The position numbers were made by a program, and so were the translations under genes. Shown here in pieces: positions 34,947 to 44,987 of a stretch of DNA of 64,000 nucleotides. The DNA is from Paenibacillus chondroitinus NBRC 15376 (lineage in GTDB: Bacteria; Bacillota; Bacilli; Paenibacillales; NBRC-103111): positions 62,001-126,000 of the forward strand of contig NZ_BILW01000002.1 in the NCBI RefSeq assembly GCF_004000765.1. The letters run 5' to 3'. Within the stretch, counting starts at the first letter, position 1. Each line of letters opens with the position of its first letter. The notes below the pieces were generated by a model. That model made no database searches. It was not told the DNA's origin and worked only from the letters and a program-made list of their open reading frames with translations.

Positions 34947-35513
34947 TTAGTTGTTTATTTGTTGAATCAAATCATTCCGTGTCAAAATGGTAAGCGGATA
35001 AATTCGTTTTCCTTTTTCAATCAAAAACCGAATCGTAGAATCAAACCCGACAACAAGCGCCTTCTCCAAGCTGGTCTTGGCTTCCTCACGGATGAGCTCT
35101 ACACCGGGGAACTCACGGCCTGGCTCCATATAATCCGCTAAACATACGATTTTGTCTAACAGCGTCATGCCTTCACGCCCAGAGGTATGGTACCGGATCG
35201 CATCCAAGATCTCTTCGTCCTGAATCCCAAATTGCGACTGGGCAATGAACGCCCCGGCATGAGAATGCCAAAGCTCTTTGTCAAAATCCAATAAATCTTG
35301 CGGCAATGCATTCTCGCGAATAATCTTAGCTTGCTCCAGCACAGGCCAATACTTGCAATAGTCATGTAAAATAGCTGCAAGATCAGCTTTGACAGGATCT
35401 CCACCGAATCGCTTTGCAAGCATGACGCTCGTTTCCATGACACCAAGTGTATGAAGCCAGCGTTTCTCGGGCATTTGTTCTTTTACGGCTGCGATTAGCT
35501 TCTCACGCTTCAT
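34947..35513 (-). CDS. yqeK: YqeK, HD-domain Ap4A hydrolase
   Basis: YqeK proteins split diadenosine tetraphosphate symmetrically. The 188-aa protein has H in KRWLHTLGV, the HD pair AAILHDYCKYW, HSHAGAFIAQ and DKIVCLADYMEPGR, as the family requires. It overlaps nadD by 11 nt. Confidence 0.92.
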   Translation of the reverse strand: MKREKLIAAVKEQMPEKRWLHTLGVMETSVMLAKRFGGDPVKADLAAILHDYCKYWPVLEQAKIIRENALPQDLLDFDKELWHSHAGAFIAQSQFGIQDEEILDAIRYHTSGREGMTLLDKIVCLADYMEPGREFPGVELIREEAKTSLEKALVVGFDSTIRFLIEKGKRIYPLTILTRNDLIQQINN

Positions 35514-36090
35514 ACAATCGGTTCACCTCCATGTAACCGTTCACGACTTCCGGAACAAGGTATCGGACCGATCGTTCCTGTCTTCGTTCTTCACGAATGG
35601 CCGTGGATGAAATTTCAACAAGCGGCATGGGAACAATGGTTACTCGCTCACGGATGTTAGCCGACATATGCGCCATATCCAGTTCATAGCCAGGTCTGGC
35701 TAAACCGATAAAACGAATATGCCGCACGATGTCATCGATGCGATGCCACTGCGGCAAATACTGAACCATATCTGCACCTATAATATAAGCAAATTCGGTA
35801 GTGGGATATTGTTTGCGCAGCATTTCAATCGTATCGATACTATAAGATACGCCGCCTTTGTTGATTTCGATATCAATCGGACGAAAAAAAGGATTCCCTT
35901 CCGCAGCAAGGCAAACCATCTCCCAGCGCTGCTGCGTTGTGGCCTTCGGCGCGTGGGACTTATGCGGCGGCACATTGGCCGGCATCAGCCACACTTCGTC
36001 TAATCCTGCTTCCACCCTCGCCCGCTCCGCAGCGATCAAATGACCGGTATGGATCGGGTCAAAGGTTCCACCCATAATTCCGACAAGCAT
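35503..36090 (-). CDS. nadD: Nicotinate-nucleotide adenylyltransferase
   Basis: Forms deamido-NAD from nicotinate mononucleotide and ATP. The 195-aa protein opens with GIMGGTFDPIHTGHLIAAE (T/HxGH nucleotidyltransferase motif) and ends with the PLVEISSTAIREERR motif (ISSTxIR). Length is normal. Operon position between yhbY and yqeK is conserved in Bacillales. Confidence 0.95.
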   Translation of the reverse strand: MLVGIMGGTFDPIHTGHLIAAERARVEAGLDEVWLMPANVPPHKSHAPKATTQQRWEMVCLAAEGNPFFRPIDIEINKGGVSYSIDTIEMLRKQYPTTEFAYIIGADMVQYLPQWHRIDDIVRHIRFIGLARPGYELDMAHMSANIRERVTIVPMPLVEISSTAIREERRQERSVRYLVPEVVNGYMEVNRLYEA

Positions 36091-36102
36091 GCTTACACCT
36101 CT

Positions 36103-36396
36103 TTAGCTCGGCAGTTCAATCTTTTTCTTGTCACGCGATTCTTTGTACAGCACGACGATTTTACCGATCACTTGTACGAGCTCGGCGCCGGATTTCTCGG
36201 ACAATTCAGCGCCTACCTCATCCCGATCTTCTCCGCTGTTATTCAGCACCGTAATTTTAATCAATTCACGCACTTCCAGCGCTTCTTGGATATGACGGAT
36301 TAAGTGTTCGTTCACGCCGCCTTTACCTACTTGAAAAATCGGATCTACATGGTGCGCCAGTGAGCGCAAATAACGTTTCTGTTTGCCTGTTAACAT
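36103..36396 (-). CDS. yhbY: YhbY, CRM-domain ribosome assembly RNA-binding protein
   Basis: A CRM-domain protein that binds pre-50S particles. The 97-aa product from ATG 36396 (MLTGKQKRYLRSLAHHVDPI) has the conserved GKGGVNEHLIRHIQEALEVRELIKI with the GxxG loop and a basic end. I prefer this start, with AGAGGGA upstream, to the ATG six codons earlier, which lies right behind aroE. Confidence 0.92.
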   Translation of the reverse strand: MLTGKQKRYLRSLAHHVDPIFQVGKGGVNEHLIRHIQEALEVRELIKITVLNNSGEDRDEVGAELSEKSGAELVQVIGKIVVLYKESRDKKKIELPS

Positions 36397-36416
36397 GGAT
36401 GTCCCTCTATTCATTC

Positions 36417-37277
36417 TTATTCAGCTAACGACTGTTCTACCACCTGTCTCATCGCCGCAACGGGCGCAGGCTTCCCAGTCCAGTATTCAAAAGCAAAAGC
36501 ACCTTGATATATAAACATGCCCAGTCCGCCATGAATGCGGGCTCCCTTGGCTTCCGCCTCTCGAAGGAACCTTGTAATGCGCGGGTTATAGATCAAATCG
36601 CTCACGAGATGATGTTCTTTCAGAAGCTCAACCTGCATCGGCAGCTCTTCTGTGTTAGGATGCATCCCCGCTGAGGTCGTATTCAGTACGAACTGGACCT
36701 CATCCACGACATTCGCGATCTCGTCAAGTCCAAGACCGACGGTCTTCGTAAAAGCGCTGATCGTCTCTGCCAGCTCCAAAGCACGCTCTTTTGTCCGATT
36801 CGCGATGTAAATGCAGCCTGCACCCTCTTTGGCGAGCGCATACGCAACCCCTCTCGCAGCTCCGCCGGCTCCAAGGACAAGAACGCTTTTCCCCTTCAAA
36901 TCGATGCCCGTTTCTTCTTTGAGAGAACGCACATACCCAATACCGTCCGTATTGTAACCGATAAGCTTGCCGTTTTCATTCACGATAGTATTTACCGCGC
37001 CAACGATCCGAGCTCCCTCGTCAATTTCGTCCAGGTACTGCATAACTTCAACTTTATGTGGAATAGTGACATTAATGCCTCGATACCCCAGCGCCCGAAT
37101 CCCCCGAACCGCATCTCCAAGCGCGTCAGGACGTACATGAAAAGCAGCATAAACCGCGTTAATATCCGCTTCCTGAAAAGCACGATTCAACATGATAGGC
37201 GATCGGGAATGCCGAATCGGATCTCCGAATACTCCATATAGAATCGTATGACTGTCAATCGCCCGGCTCTTCTCCAT
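36417..37277 (-). CDS. aroE: Shikimate dehydrogenase
   Basis: Reduces 3-dehydroshikimate with NADPH. The 286-aa protein has the substrate site GDPIRHSRSPIMLNRAF, the catalytic Lys/Asn region GINVTIPHKVEV, the NADP loop VLVLGAGGAARGVAYAL followed by ANRTKERA, and the GLGMFIYQGAFAFEYWTG end. Normal length. Confidence 0.95.
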   Translation of the reverse strand: MEKSRAIDSHTILYGVFGDPIRHSRSPIMLNRAFQEADINAVYAAFHVRPDALGDAVRGIRALGYRGINVTIPHKVEVMQYLDEIDEGARIVGAVNTIVNENGKLIGYNTDGIGYVRSLKEETGIDLKGKSVLVLGAGGAARGVAYALAKEGAGCIYIANRTKERALELAETISAFTKTVGLGLDEIANVVDEVQFVLNTTSAGMHPNTEELPMQVELLKEHHLVSDLIYNPRITRFLREAEAKGARIHGGLGMFIYQGAFAFEYWTGKPAPVAAMRQVVEQSLAE

Positions 37278-37294
37278 GGTTTCCTCTGGTCCCC

Positions 37295-38410
37295 CTATAT
37301 CAATGACTCTCGTGTGATAACCTTGATCCCCTTCGGTGCATGAACGGCAAGCTGTGAACCAGCCAGGCTGTTCACTTTAATCCAGCCTAAACCGGAGATG
37401 AGCACATCCATTTGTTTCCCCTTTGGAATGTTCAGCCCATGCTTCACAAGTGGAGGCAGCTCGTCCAAGTCCGCTTCATTCGGAGGCGCCAGCATGACGC
37501 CTTTGTGATCGGCGTACAGATCATCGGCCCGCTCCAACTTCGTGCGATGGATTTGAATCGCGTTGGACGTGTAGCAGGTGAACGACTGGTGTTCGCCTTT
37601 TATAAAATCAAAGCGAGCTAACGCGCCAAAAAACAACGTTTGTTGTTCATTTAACTGAAAAACAACCGGTTTGAGCGGCTTGTCCGGCATGATACGTGCC
37701 AAGTCACGTTTCTTCACAACCTCGGTTAGACGGTGCAAGTGCACAATCCCTGGTGTATCTACGATAAACCGGCCATCGTCGAGCGGGATTTTGACCAAAT
37801 CCAGCGTCGTGCCCGGGTATTGGGATGTCGTGAGCTCCGCTTCCAAATCGCTGTAATCGCTGATTAAACGGTTAATAAGCGTCGATTTGCCGACATTGGT
37901 GGCACCAACAACGTACACATCCCTGTCGCCGCGATGCTCCTGCACAGCCGTAATCACGCGATCAAAGCCGATGTTTTTCTTCGCACTGCACAACACGATG
38001 TCAACAACCTTAAGGTTGGCCTCTTTGGCTCTGCGCTGTACCCAGTTGATGATCTTGTTGGCATTGGTCACTTTCGGCAGCAAATCAATTTTGTTGACGA
38101 CTAGCAGCACCGGATTCGTGCCGACAAACCGTCCCAGACTGCTGAGCATACTGCCTTCAAAATCAAAAATGTCCACAATCTTTACAACTAACGCCTTGGT
38201 TTGGCCGACATGTCCAAGCAATTTCAGGAAGTCGTCCTGCTGCAGCGTGATGCTGGAAGATTCGTTATAATGCTTGATTCGGTAGCAGCGCTGACAAATA
38301 ACCGGCTCCTTTTGCAGCGCTTCTGCCGGAATAAATCCGAGCTTGCTTTTGTCTTCTGTTTGCAGCAATACGCCGCATCCCGCACAATGATTAATCGTTT
38401 CTATACTCAT
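37295..38410 (-). CDS. yqeH: YqeH, circularly permuted ribosome assembly GTPase
   Basis: YqeH is required for 30S subunit assembly. From ATG 38410 (TAGGAGG upstream) the 371-aa protein has an N-terminal zinc finger (CAGCG...CQRCYRIKHYN), then G4 NKIDLLPK before G1 GATNVGKSTLINRL and G3 DTPGI, the permuted order of this family. The C-terminal region follows the treble-clef/TRAP-like layout. An upstream in-frame ATG lacks an RBS. Confidence 0.94.
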   Translation of the reverse strand: MSIETINHCAGCGVLLQTEDKSKLGFIPAEALQKEPVICQRCYRIKHYNESSSITLQQDDFLKLLGHVGQTKALVVKIVDIFDFEGSMLSSLGRFVGTNPVLLVVNKIDLLPKVTNANKIINWVQRRAKEANLKVVDIVLCSAKKNIGFDRVITAVQEHRGDRDVYVVGATNVGKSTLINRLISDYSDLEAELTTSQYPGTTLDLVKIPLDDGRFIVDTPGIVHLHRLTEVVKKRDLARIMPDKPLKPVVFQLNEQQTLFFGALARFDFIKGEHQSFTCYTSNAIQIHRTKLERADDLYADHKGVMLAPPNEADLDELPPLVKHGLNIPKGKQMDVLISGLGWIKVNSLAGSQLAVHAPKGIKVITRESLI

Positions 38411-38418
38411 GAAACCTC

Positions 38419-38928
38419 CTAATTCTTCATCCTGGCATTCGCCCATTTCTCAATCCGCCGGTTAATTCGTGTGAAAAAACCTTCGTCATTGATAGAAATC
38501 GGATTGACCAGAATCGTGTAAAGCCCCATTCGATTGCCGCCAAGCACATCCGTCAGCATTTGATCGCCTATGACCGCTGTTTGTCTCGCATTCGTACCAA
38601 GCAGCTTCATAGCTTTGTGAAATGAAACGTTCCATGGTTTCTTGGCTCTGTGAATGAATGGTATGCCTAACGGCTCCGCAAAGGCGGATACGCGTCCATG
38701 ATTGTTGTTGGACACAATGACGACCTTGAAGCCCATCTTCTGCAACCGGTTCAACCACTCTATTAACTCTGGAGTCGCATGCGGATCGCGTGCGCCTACG
38801 AGTGTGTTATCGAGATCGGTAATGATACCGCGAACACCAAATCCCCATAGATGATTGGCATCAATATCATAGATTGTATGCACGGACTGTCTGGGTACGA
38901 GCTTTTTCAGCAAACCATTTCCCTCCAC
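38419..38928 (-). CDS. yqeG: YqeG, HAD-family phosphatase
   Basis: The 169-aa protein has the HAD nucleophile motif IITDLDNTLVGARD, motif II VVIVSNNN and motif III TAVIGDQMLTDVLGGNRMG, matching the IIIA subfamily YqeG. It is the first gene of the yqe block, 8 nt ahead of the yqeH start. Substrate unknown, though phosphatidylglycerophosphate has been proposed for relatives. Confidence 0.92.
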   Translation of the reverse strand: MEGNGLLKKLVPRQSVHTIYDIDANHLWGFGVRGIITDLDNTLVGARDPHATPELIEWLNRLQKMGFKVVIVSNNNHGRVSAFAEPLGIPFIHRAKKPWNVSFHKAMKLLGTNARQTAVIGDQMLTDVLGGNRMGLYTILVNPISINDEGFFTRINRRIEKWANARMKN

Positions 38929-39003
38929 TGCTTCCTCGACATATACGAGAAACTATACCATAGTGACCCGTTTGTTGCAAAAAGAAAAGAACATATTTTC
39001 CCA

Positions 39004-39783
39004 CTAGCCGCGGGCTGGAAGCGGCAGCCAGTTCAGGACATTTTGGATTTTACGGTCCCAATAACCCCACTCATGTTCTCCAGACTCTTCCTCATAGGTT
39101 AGGTTCAGACCCAGTTCCCTGCAATAATTACGGAAACGGATGTTGTCTTCATATAGGAAATCTTCCGTGCCGCAGCACTGATATAAATCCGGCTTCGGTC
39201 CTTTGCTGGCCTTCACTTGCTCTGCCAAATAGAATAAATCATTTTCGCTGCCTTTGATCCTTGTCACATCGCCATAAATCAGCTTGAATTCATCCGGAAA
39301 GTTTAATGCTCGCTGCGAAATATCTACGGCACCCGACAAGCTGGCGGCAGCTGCAAACCTGTCCGGATGTCTGAGGGCAAGCTTCATCGCGCCATATCCG
39401 CCCATCGACAAGCCCGCAGCATAATTCAACTCTCGTTCCTCTGCGAGCGGGAAAAAAGATCTGGCAATCGCCGGCAGTTCCTCGCTAATAAACGTCCAGT
39501 ACTTCGGACCTGCCGCCATATCTGTATAAAAGCTGCGATTCACAGCCGGCATAACAACGGCAATCCCCAACTTGGCCGCATACCGCTCGATAGATGTTCT
39601 CCGCATCCAGATGGTGTGATCGTCAGATAAACCGTGCAATAGGTACAGCGTAGGATGCTTGGTCGTGCCGTAGCTCGCTGAGGCGATCCCGATCTGGCTT
39701 TGTGCCGGCTGAGGTAAAATCACGTACATGGAAGCTGAGACACCAAGGGAATCGGAGTAAAAATGACAATCGATAAAAGCCAT
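39004..39783 (-). CDS. Esterase family protein (tributyrin-esterase-like alpha/beta hydrolase)
   Basis: The 259-aa protein has the esterase D-like opening [33 protein letters not shown], the nucleophile elbow [10 protein letters not shown] (Ser) and [13 protein letters not shown] (His). It likely hydrolyses short acyl or feruloyl-type esters in the cytoplasm, since no signal peptide is present. Single gene with its own terminator-containing flank. Confidence 0.85.
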   Translation of the reverse strand: MAFIDCHFYSDSLGVSASMYVILPQPAQSQIGIASASYGTTKHPTLYLLHGLSDDHTIWMRRTSIERYAAKLGIAVVMPAVNRSFYTDMAAGPKYWTFISEELPAIARSFFPLAEERELNYAAGLSMGGYGAMKLALRHPDRFAAAASLSGAVDISQRALNFPDEFKLIYGDVTRIKGSENDLFYLAEQVKASKGPKPDLYQCCGTEDFLYEDNIRFRNYCRELGLNLTYEEESGEHEWGYWDRKIQNVLNWLPLPARG

Positions 39784-39804
39784 GTGAATATGCTCCTCTC
39801 ATAG

Positions 39805-39838
39805 GGAAAACCACCCCCCAACAAGGGAAAGTGGCTTT
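39805..39838 (-). terminator. Intrinsic terminator after the transglutaminase operon
   Basis: A stem of AAGCCACTTTCCC with GGGGGGTGGTTTT (including G-T pairs) directly after the transglutaminase gene, followed by a short T-run on the minus strand. Confidence 0.6.
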
Positions 39839-39844
39839 CATCAC

Positions 39845-42076
39845 CTATTTCATTTGTTCTTTTAATTTCATAATCGATTGACTCACGGTTTGATAATCGG
39901 TTTCGGTCGAAACATTTTGACTGTATTTTGCTCGTTCAAACAGCTCTAACACTGTTTCCAGATCTTTTTTCATCCATTTGCTCTGGCTTGACCACCTGGC
40001 CGTCGCTTCTCTCATCGTTTCATGCTCTAATCTGGTATAGCCCTTACGCCGGCTCATCCGCAGAAGCTTCTCGAATTCCACGATAATTTTCTGATTAAAA
40101 TTAACGGCTTTCAATTGCTTTCTGTGCATCCGCCATGTCCGCCAATAATTGCTTTTGAGCAAAAATACAGCGCCAGCAGCAATTACTAGAGCAGCACCAA
40201 CACCGCTTAACGTCAACCATAGCCAAGTAAAGCTAGGCGCTTGACTCGTTTCTTCAGGCAGTGTAACCGGATCACTTTCTGTCGTGGGATCAACAGGCGG
40301 AGGTGTCTCCGCTGGAAACACATTCGGAAGCGCAAACCCGGAAGTAGGCTCGAATGGGATCCAGCCGAACCCTTCAAAATACACTTCAACCCAGGAATGA
40401 GCATCCGAGTTCCGGACTGTATATGTGCCGGCAGCGTCAGCGTCGATGTCTTCACCGAATTGACTCAAAATACCAAATTCTCGCATCTGATCCGATTGCG
40501 GAGAAGTTCCTGATGAGTACCCTTTCACCCAGCGGGTCGGAAGTCCGATGGAACGGGTAAGCACAGCCATTGATGTGGAATAATAATCGCAGTATCCCTG
40601 TTTGATTTCGAACAAGAATCGATCTACAAAATCTTTGCTTTTCCCTTTGCTTTCGTCCGGTGTGTTCGTATAAGGGTAATGCGCTGATAGATAAGCCTCA
40701 ATCAGCTTGGCCTTATCATAAGGATTGGCGGCTGATTTGGTGATGTCGATCGCAAGTTGTTTGACACGTTCGGGAAGATCCTCCGGGATTTGCAAATACT
40801 CCGCCCATTCCGGCTTATTCGCATAGTCACTCTTCACCTCGCGCAGCTGGGCTACATCCAAAATAGGCTCCTGCGTAATAATGGCATACTCTTTCGGATA
40901 ATTCGTTCTGCCCGTGTACCGCAGCTCAGATTGTCGAGGCGACCATAGAATACGCTGGAACGGATTCTCACCTTGATTCACTTCCACCAGACGCTGAACG
41001 GCATATCCGCCGAAGAGAACCGGAAACACATCTTCTCTCTGCATAACAACGGTTTGTGTGACTTCCTGTGTTTTCAACAGTGAGAGATCAAATCTCGGAT
41101 CAAGAGGAAGTGTATTCAAATTGACCCGATTCATCGGAAGCTTTTTCTCATTTGGACTAAGCTCCCATCCTTTTCCATTATACTGAGCTCTCGTTTCACC
41201 GCGGAAGTAGGTGCGTTTGCTCGTTTCAACTGTCATGACAGGTGTGTAATCAAATTGAAACCCGCCACCCAGATGACTGTCATCCCTGCTGTAGCCCGAT
41301 GAAGTATCGGCGGTAGACGCCGTCACGCTTACGCCTTTTCCTAATAGAGGTACGGATTCTCCCCGACTCACCTTATAAGCGGTGTATGGATCGGTTAAGA
41401 CCGGTTCTACGGTTGGAGCCAGAAACCCAACAAGCGTTATAACAGCTACGATCAGCCCCACTGGAAGCAGAAGCGAAGAGGGATAATCGGTAATCGTCTC
41501 CCAAATAACAGGTGCCCGTTTCTTCAGCTTGGCGAAGTGGCGAACCATCAGCAGCGAAAATCCGCAGAAGATGACCATAGCTACTTGCGGCCACAGAAAA
41601 ATCGTGCTAAAGGAATCTCTTATGGCGAAAAACAATATACTGACAGCAATGAGAACGAAAATACGCAGCCTCGATTTTACTGACCACATAGCAAATAAAT
41701 AGGTGATCCAAGCAGCTAAGCTAAACCAAATATACGGCTCTAGCTGGCCGGCGTTTAAAGCGACCCAACGGAGTGCAGTCTGCCATGTCGTCACCTTTAC
41801 GGCAACGAAGTGGTAACCCATCCCGATGACGTGAAGCGCAATGACCAATCCAAATTGAATGAGAACTCGCCATATGCGGCGAAGATGCGGAATCAGATAC
41901 GTAACCGCTGCTAGACTTAATGTTCCTGTGACAAAAACAACTGTTTCAGGGAGCCACAAGCCGTCTTCCTTCATAATCCAAATCACAAATTGATATAAAT
42001 AAATACCAGTAAGAATCGCACTAAGGCGTTGTTCCCAATCCGTAAAAACAATTCGCTTCCAGAGTGAGCTAAGCAT
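39845..42076 (-). CDS. TgpA-like transmembrane transglutaminase-domain protein
   Basis: The 743-aa protein has about six N-terminal membrane helices (to ~190), a large extracellular region, the transglutaminase core with Cys in KQGYCDYYSTSMAVLTRSIG, His in DAHSWVEVYFEGFGW and Asp nearby, then a C-terminal membrane segment (FTWLWLTLSGVGAALVIAAG) and a DUF4129-type tail. It follows DUF58 and MoxR genes, a triad typical of Bacillales; the role is thought to lie in cell-surface protein processing. It overlaps the DUF58 gene by 8 nt. Confidence 0.9.
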   Translation of the reverse strand: MLSSLWKRIVFTDWEQRLSAILTGIYLYQFVIWIMKEDGLWLPETVVFVTGTLSLAAVTYLIPHLRRIWRVLIQFGLVIALHVIGMGYHFVAVKVTTWQTALRWVALNAGQLEPYIWFSLAAWITYLFAMWSVKSRLRIFVLIAVSILFFAIRDSFSTIFLWPQVAMVIFCGFSLLMVRHFAKLKKRAPVIWETITDYPSSLLLPVGLIVAVITLVGFLAPTVEPVLTDPYTAYKVSRGESVPLLGKGVSVTASTADTSSGYSRDDSHLGGGFQFDYTPVMTVETSKRTYFRGETRAQYNGKGWELSPNEKKLPMNRVNLNTLPLDPRFDLSLLKTQEVTQTVVMQREDVFPVLFGGYAVQRLVEVNQGENPFQRILWSPRQSELRYTGRTNYPKEYAIITQEPILDVAQLREVKSDYANKPEWAEYLQIPEDLPERVKQLAIDITKSAANPYDKAKLIEAYLSAHYPYTNTPDESKGKSKDFVDRFLFEIKQGYCDYYSTSMAVLTRSIGLPTRWVKGYSSGTSPQSDQMREFGILSQFGEDIDADAAGTYTVRNSDAHSWVEVYFEGFGWIPFEPTSGFALPNVFPAETPPPVDPTTESDPVTLPEETSQAPSFTWLWLTLSGVGAALVIAAGAVFLLKSNYWRTWRMHRKQLKAVNFNQKIIVEFEKLLRMSRRKGYTRLEHETMREATARWSSQSKWMKKDLETVLELFERAKYSQNVSTETDYQTVSQSIMKLKEQMK

Positions 42077-43355
42077 AACGTTTCGCCCCTCCCAACAGGT
42101 TAGGCAAGTCCGTTAATTGACTGACCTCGTACCCCATATAGCCTTGTGAGCGAATCGCCTTAATCCAATCGTCTTTTGCGTTTTCCTGAACCGCACCCTG
42201 CAGTTTGAACGCATGCGAAGGTTCAGCATGAATCCACATATGACAAGGATTCATTTGCAGATGTTCGAGTTGCGTCAGCACTTGCATCATGACCGAACCC
42301 TTTTGCGGGGAAATTAGCACAAAAAAGCAGCCGGCGGGGAGTTCCCGCGAATGTTCTTTCAAAATTTGCTGCAAAGAGCGAAAGCCATCAGCTTCGACCC
42401 CGACCAAATGTTTTAAAATATGCTTGTGGTGATTCTGGCTTTGTTTCGGTTCAAAATAGGTGGCTTCTTTCCCGATGGACAACAAACCAAGCGCTAAGTC
42501 GCGGCCGGACCCATAGCGGAACAAGGATGCCGCCACAGAGACAGCTAGTTCAAATTCAGCCGCGTCACCATAGGCGCGAGCCGAGCGATCCAATAAAATG
42601 ATCGTTTTGGGCAGCGACTCCCGTTCGAACTCCTTGGACTTCCAAGTCCCCGTCTTCGCTGTGGCATTCCAGTGAATGCGGGACAAGCGGTCCCCGTAAA
42701 TATATTCACGAACACCGTTAATTTGCGTCGTTTCCCGGTGTGCTCTTGTCGTCGTGGAATGATGCTGCATGCCTTTGAGCATTTGATGGAATTGCGCCCA
42801 TTCCCGGATGGCCACGGTTTGCGGATATACCGTAACGGATTGCTGCAGTTCCAGGCGTCCCTTGTGCTGGAAGAAGCCAAAGATATCCTCGGTCAGACAT
42901 TCCGTATCGCCAAACCGGTAATACCCCCTTCGCAGTGGAGGCGTGCTGTACAGCAATTCCCCCCTGCGCTTCCAGTCCGGAATCAGCGAACCTTCAAAAA
43001 TGGTTTCTTCTCCACTCTGGCGAATGAATTGATCTTTGATAATCATATAAGGAATCGGCCAAAAACCGGGAATCTGCACGCCAATGCCGATTTGCAGCGA
43101 TTGACCCGCTTCAAGCTGTGCATCCTGCCCTTGAATGGAAAGCTTGCGAGTCCCTTGAGTGCGTCTGATACCGCTCCAGTTGCCTGCGAGCAAGTAGATC
43201 GCCAAAAGAGTGATGATAATAAACAGCATGGAGGCCAGCTTTCCTCCTTGGAATAGCATGAAGAATAAGCTAGCCGTAAAGCAGGAGATCAGTAGCCATA
43301 AAGGAGCCGGAAACCGGGGACGTTCCCCGAATCGTTTGAATACCGGTCGAGTCAT
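42069..43355 (-). CDS. DUF58 domain-containing protein
   Basis: The 428-aa protein from ATG 43355 (GGAGAAG upstream) has two N-terminal membrane helices (LWLLISCFTASLFFMLF and LASMLFIIITLLAIYLLA) and the DUF58 signature GDRLSRIHWNATAKTGTWKS followed by a vWA-like TIILLDRSA. DUF58 proteins work with MoxR ATPases in assembling protein complexes. An upstream frame extension lacks an RBS and would overlap moxR. Confidence 0.9.
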   Translation of the reverse strand: MTRPVFKRFGERPRFPAPLWLLISCFTASLFFMLFQGGKLASMLFIIITLLAIYLLAGNWSGIRRTQGTRKLSIQGQDAQLEAGQSLQIGIGVQIPGFWPIPYMIIKDQFIRQSGEETIFEGSLIPDWKRRGELLYSTPPLRRGYYRFGDTECLTEDIFGFFQHKGRLELQQSVTVYPQTVAIREWAQFHQMLKGMQHHSTTTRAHRETTQINGVREYIYGDRLSRIHWNATAKTGTWKSKEFERESLPKTIILLDRSARAYGDAAEFELAVSVAASLFRYGSGRDLALGLLSIGKEATYFEPKQSQNHHKHILKHLVGVEADGFRSLQQILKEHSRELPAGCFFVLISPQKGSVMMQVLTQLEHLQMNPCHMWIHAEPSHAFKLQGAVQENAKDDWIKAIRSQGYMGYEVSQLTDLPNLLGGAKRYA

Positions 43356-43359
43356 AGGC

Positions 43360-44319
43360 TCACTTCTCCAATCGAACCGGCACGCGAACCTGCTCGAAAA
43401 TCGAACCGAGCACGGAGTTAACGGTAGCTCCATCCATGCGTGCTTCGGAATGAAGGATCATTCGGTGACCGAGCACAAAAGGCGCAAGGTACTTGATGTC
43501 ATCTGGAATGACATAGTCTCTGCCTTTTAAGAACGCATAGGCCTTGGACGCTAAAACAAGCGAAAGCGTGGCACGTGGACTTGCACCCAGAAATACAGCG
43601 TGATGGTCGCGCGTTTTCCTGGTGATATTAACTAAGTAATCCGATACCGCGTCATCCATATGTACCCTGCGCGCTTGCTCTTGTGCTGCCAGTACTTCCG
43701 ACGTATCCATCACCGCATGCAAGGCTTCCATCGGATGCGCTTTGATTTGCGAAGCAATCATCTGTTTCTCGGCAGCTTCGCTCGGATAACCCAAACTAAG
43801 TTTAATCATAAAGCGGTCAAGCTGCGCTTCCGGCAGAATATACGTGCCTTCGAAATCAATGGGATTCTGAGTGGCCAGCATGAGAAAAGGAGAAGGCAGC
43901 TCATGGATATCGCCGTCTACCGTAATATGCTGCTCTTCCATGGCTTCCAGCAGCGCCGACTGTGTTTTGGTCGTTGCGCGATTGATTTCGTCGACAAGTA
44001 AAATATTCGCCATGATCGGTCCTGAGCGAAACAGGAACTTTTCTTCTTTGGGATGATATATAGAAACACCGGTAATGTCCGAAGGCAATAAATCGGGATT
44101 GCACTGAATGCGACGGAATTGGCCGTCGATGGAACGGGCGAGGGCTTTAATAAGCACGGTCTTGCCAGTACCTGGCACATCTTCCAGCAACACATGTCCG
44201 CCGGCCAGCATCGCAGTCAGCAGTAATTCAATCTCAGCGCTCTTGCCGAGTATGCAGGATTCTAAATTCGTTTTCAGTCTAGTTAAAACTTCTACATGAT
44301 GATGGGTGGCAGTTTCCAT
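43360..44319 (-). CDS. MoxR family AAA ATPase
   Basis: A 319-aa ATPase with Walker A DVPGTGKTVLIKALA (about 43-57), Walker B ILLVDEINRATTKTQSALLEAMEE, and sensor-1 LMLATQNPIDFEGTY, as in the APE2220/RavA branch. MoxR proteins are chaperones that activate partner von Willebrand-type proteins. It begins the operon with DUF58 and the transglutaminase-like protein. Confidence 0.93.
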   Translation of the reverse strand: METATHHHVEVLTRLKTNLESCILGKSAEIELLLTAMLAGGHVLLEDVPGTGKTVLIKALARSIDGQFRRIQCNPDLLPSDITGVSIYHPKEEKFLFRSGPIMANILLVDEINRATTKTQSALLEAMEEQHITVDGDIHELPSPFLMLATQNPIDFEGTYILPEAQLDRFMIKLSLGYPSEAAEKQMIASQIKAHPMEALHAVMDTSEVLAAQEQARRVHMDDAVSDYLVNITRKTRDHHAVFLGASPRATLSLVLASKAYAFLKGRDYVIPDDIKYLAPFVLGHRMILHSEARMDGATVNSVLGSIFEQVRVPVRLEK

Positions 44320-44564
44320 GACTTAATCCTCCTTAGAGTTTTCGTAAGAAAACTTACTTCGTAAGCGTATGCTGCGCGGCATTAAAACCTCATCTTGTCA
44401 CGACCGCCAGGCGCAAAAAAACGCCAAAATGACCGTAATTCTTAAAATAGAAGAGAAAAAGTGCGTAAATCCAGTTTACAGCAAAGTTTTTCGTCCGTAT
44501 ACTTGTAATTCCTCTAAATTTATTTGTTAAAATTACCCATGTGCATTTAGCGCCGCTGAAAATG

Positions 44565-44622
44565 AAAAAAGTGCAGCAAGTTGAAGGTGTAAGGGGATTA
44601 CACCAATCAATTTGCTGCACTT
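44565..44622 (-). terminator. Intrinsic terminator of the spoVA operon
   Basis: AAGTGCAGCAA pairs with TTGCTGCACTT (44569-44579 and 44612-44622), with an inner GGTGTAA/TTACACC stem, and T-run on the minus strand, about 15 nt after spoVAE. The rest between here and moxR (44320-44564) holds only the moxR upstream region; an 92-codon frame there has no RBS and overlaps the terminator. Confidence 0.75.
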
Positions 44623-44636
44623 GTGGCAGATCGTTT

Positions 44637-44987
44637 CTATCCCTTAGGCTTAACAAATACGGCGGCAATAAACGAGAAAATAATCGCGGCCGAAATACCC
44701 GCGCTGGTCACTTTGAAGATCCCGGTTATGATCCCGATATAACCGTCCTTGTGCAGCTCCTCCAGCGCTCCATGCACGAGGGCGTTACCAAAGCTGGTAA
44801 TCGGTACGGTTGCACCCGCACCCGCAAATTCAATAAATGGGTCATATAAATTGCAACCATCTGCAATAGCGCCAAGGACGACAAGCGTACTCATGGTATG
44901 AGCAGGCGTCAGCTTCCCAACATCCATTAGAAGCTGCCCGAAGACACAGATAGCACCGCCAATGACAAAAGCCCAAAAAAAGTTCAT
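44637..44987 (-). CDS. spoVAE: Stage V sporulation protein AE (SpoVAEb)
   Basis: The 116-aa membrane protein with four hydrophobic stretches, starting [20 protein letters not shown] and ending [15 protein letters not shown], matches SpoVAEb, part of the spore dipicolinic acid channel complex. It overlaps spoVAD by 4 nt. Confidence 0.93.
   Translation of the reverse strand: MNFFWAFVIGGAICVFGQLLMDVGKLTPAHTMSTLVVLGAIADGCNLYDPFIEFAGAGATVPITSFGNALVHGALEELHKDGYIGIITGIFKVTSAGISAAIIFSFIAAVFVKPKG

Noticed and set aside
44390..44668. 92-aa minus-strand frame after spoVAE
   Set aside because: Overlaps the terminator and the end of spoVAE in another frame; no RBS.
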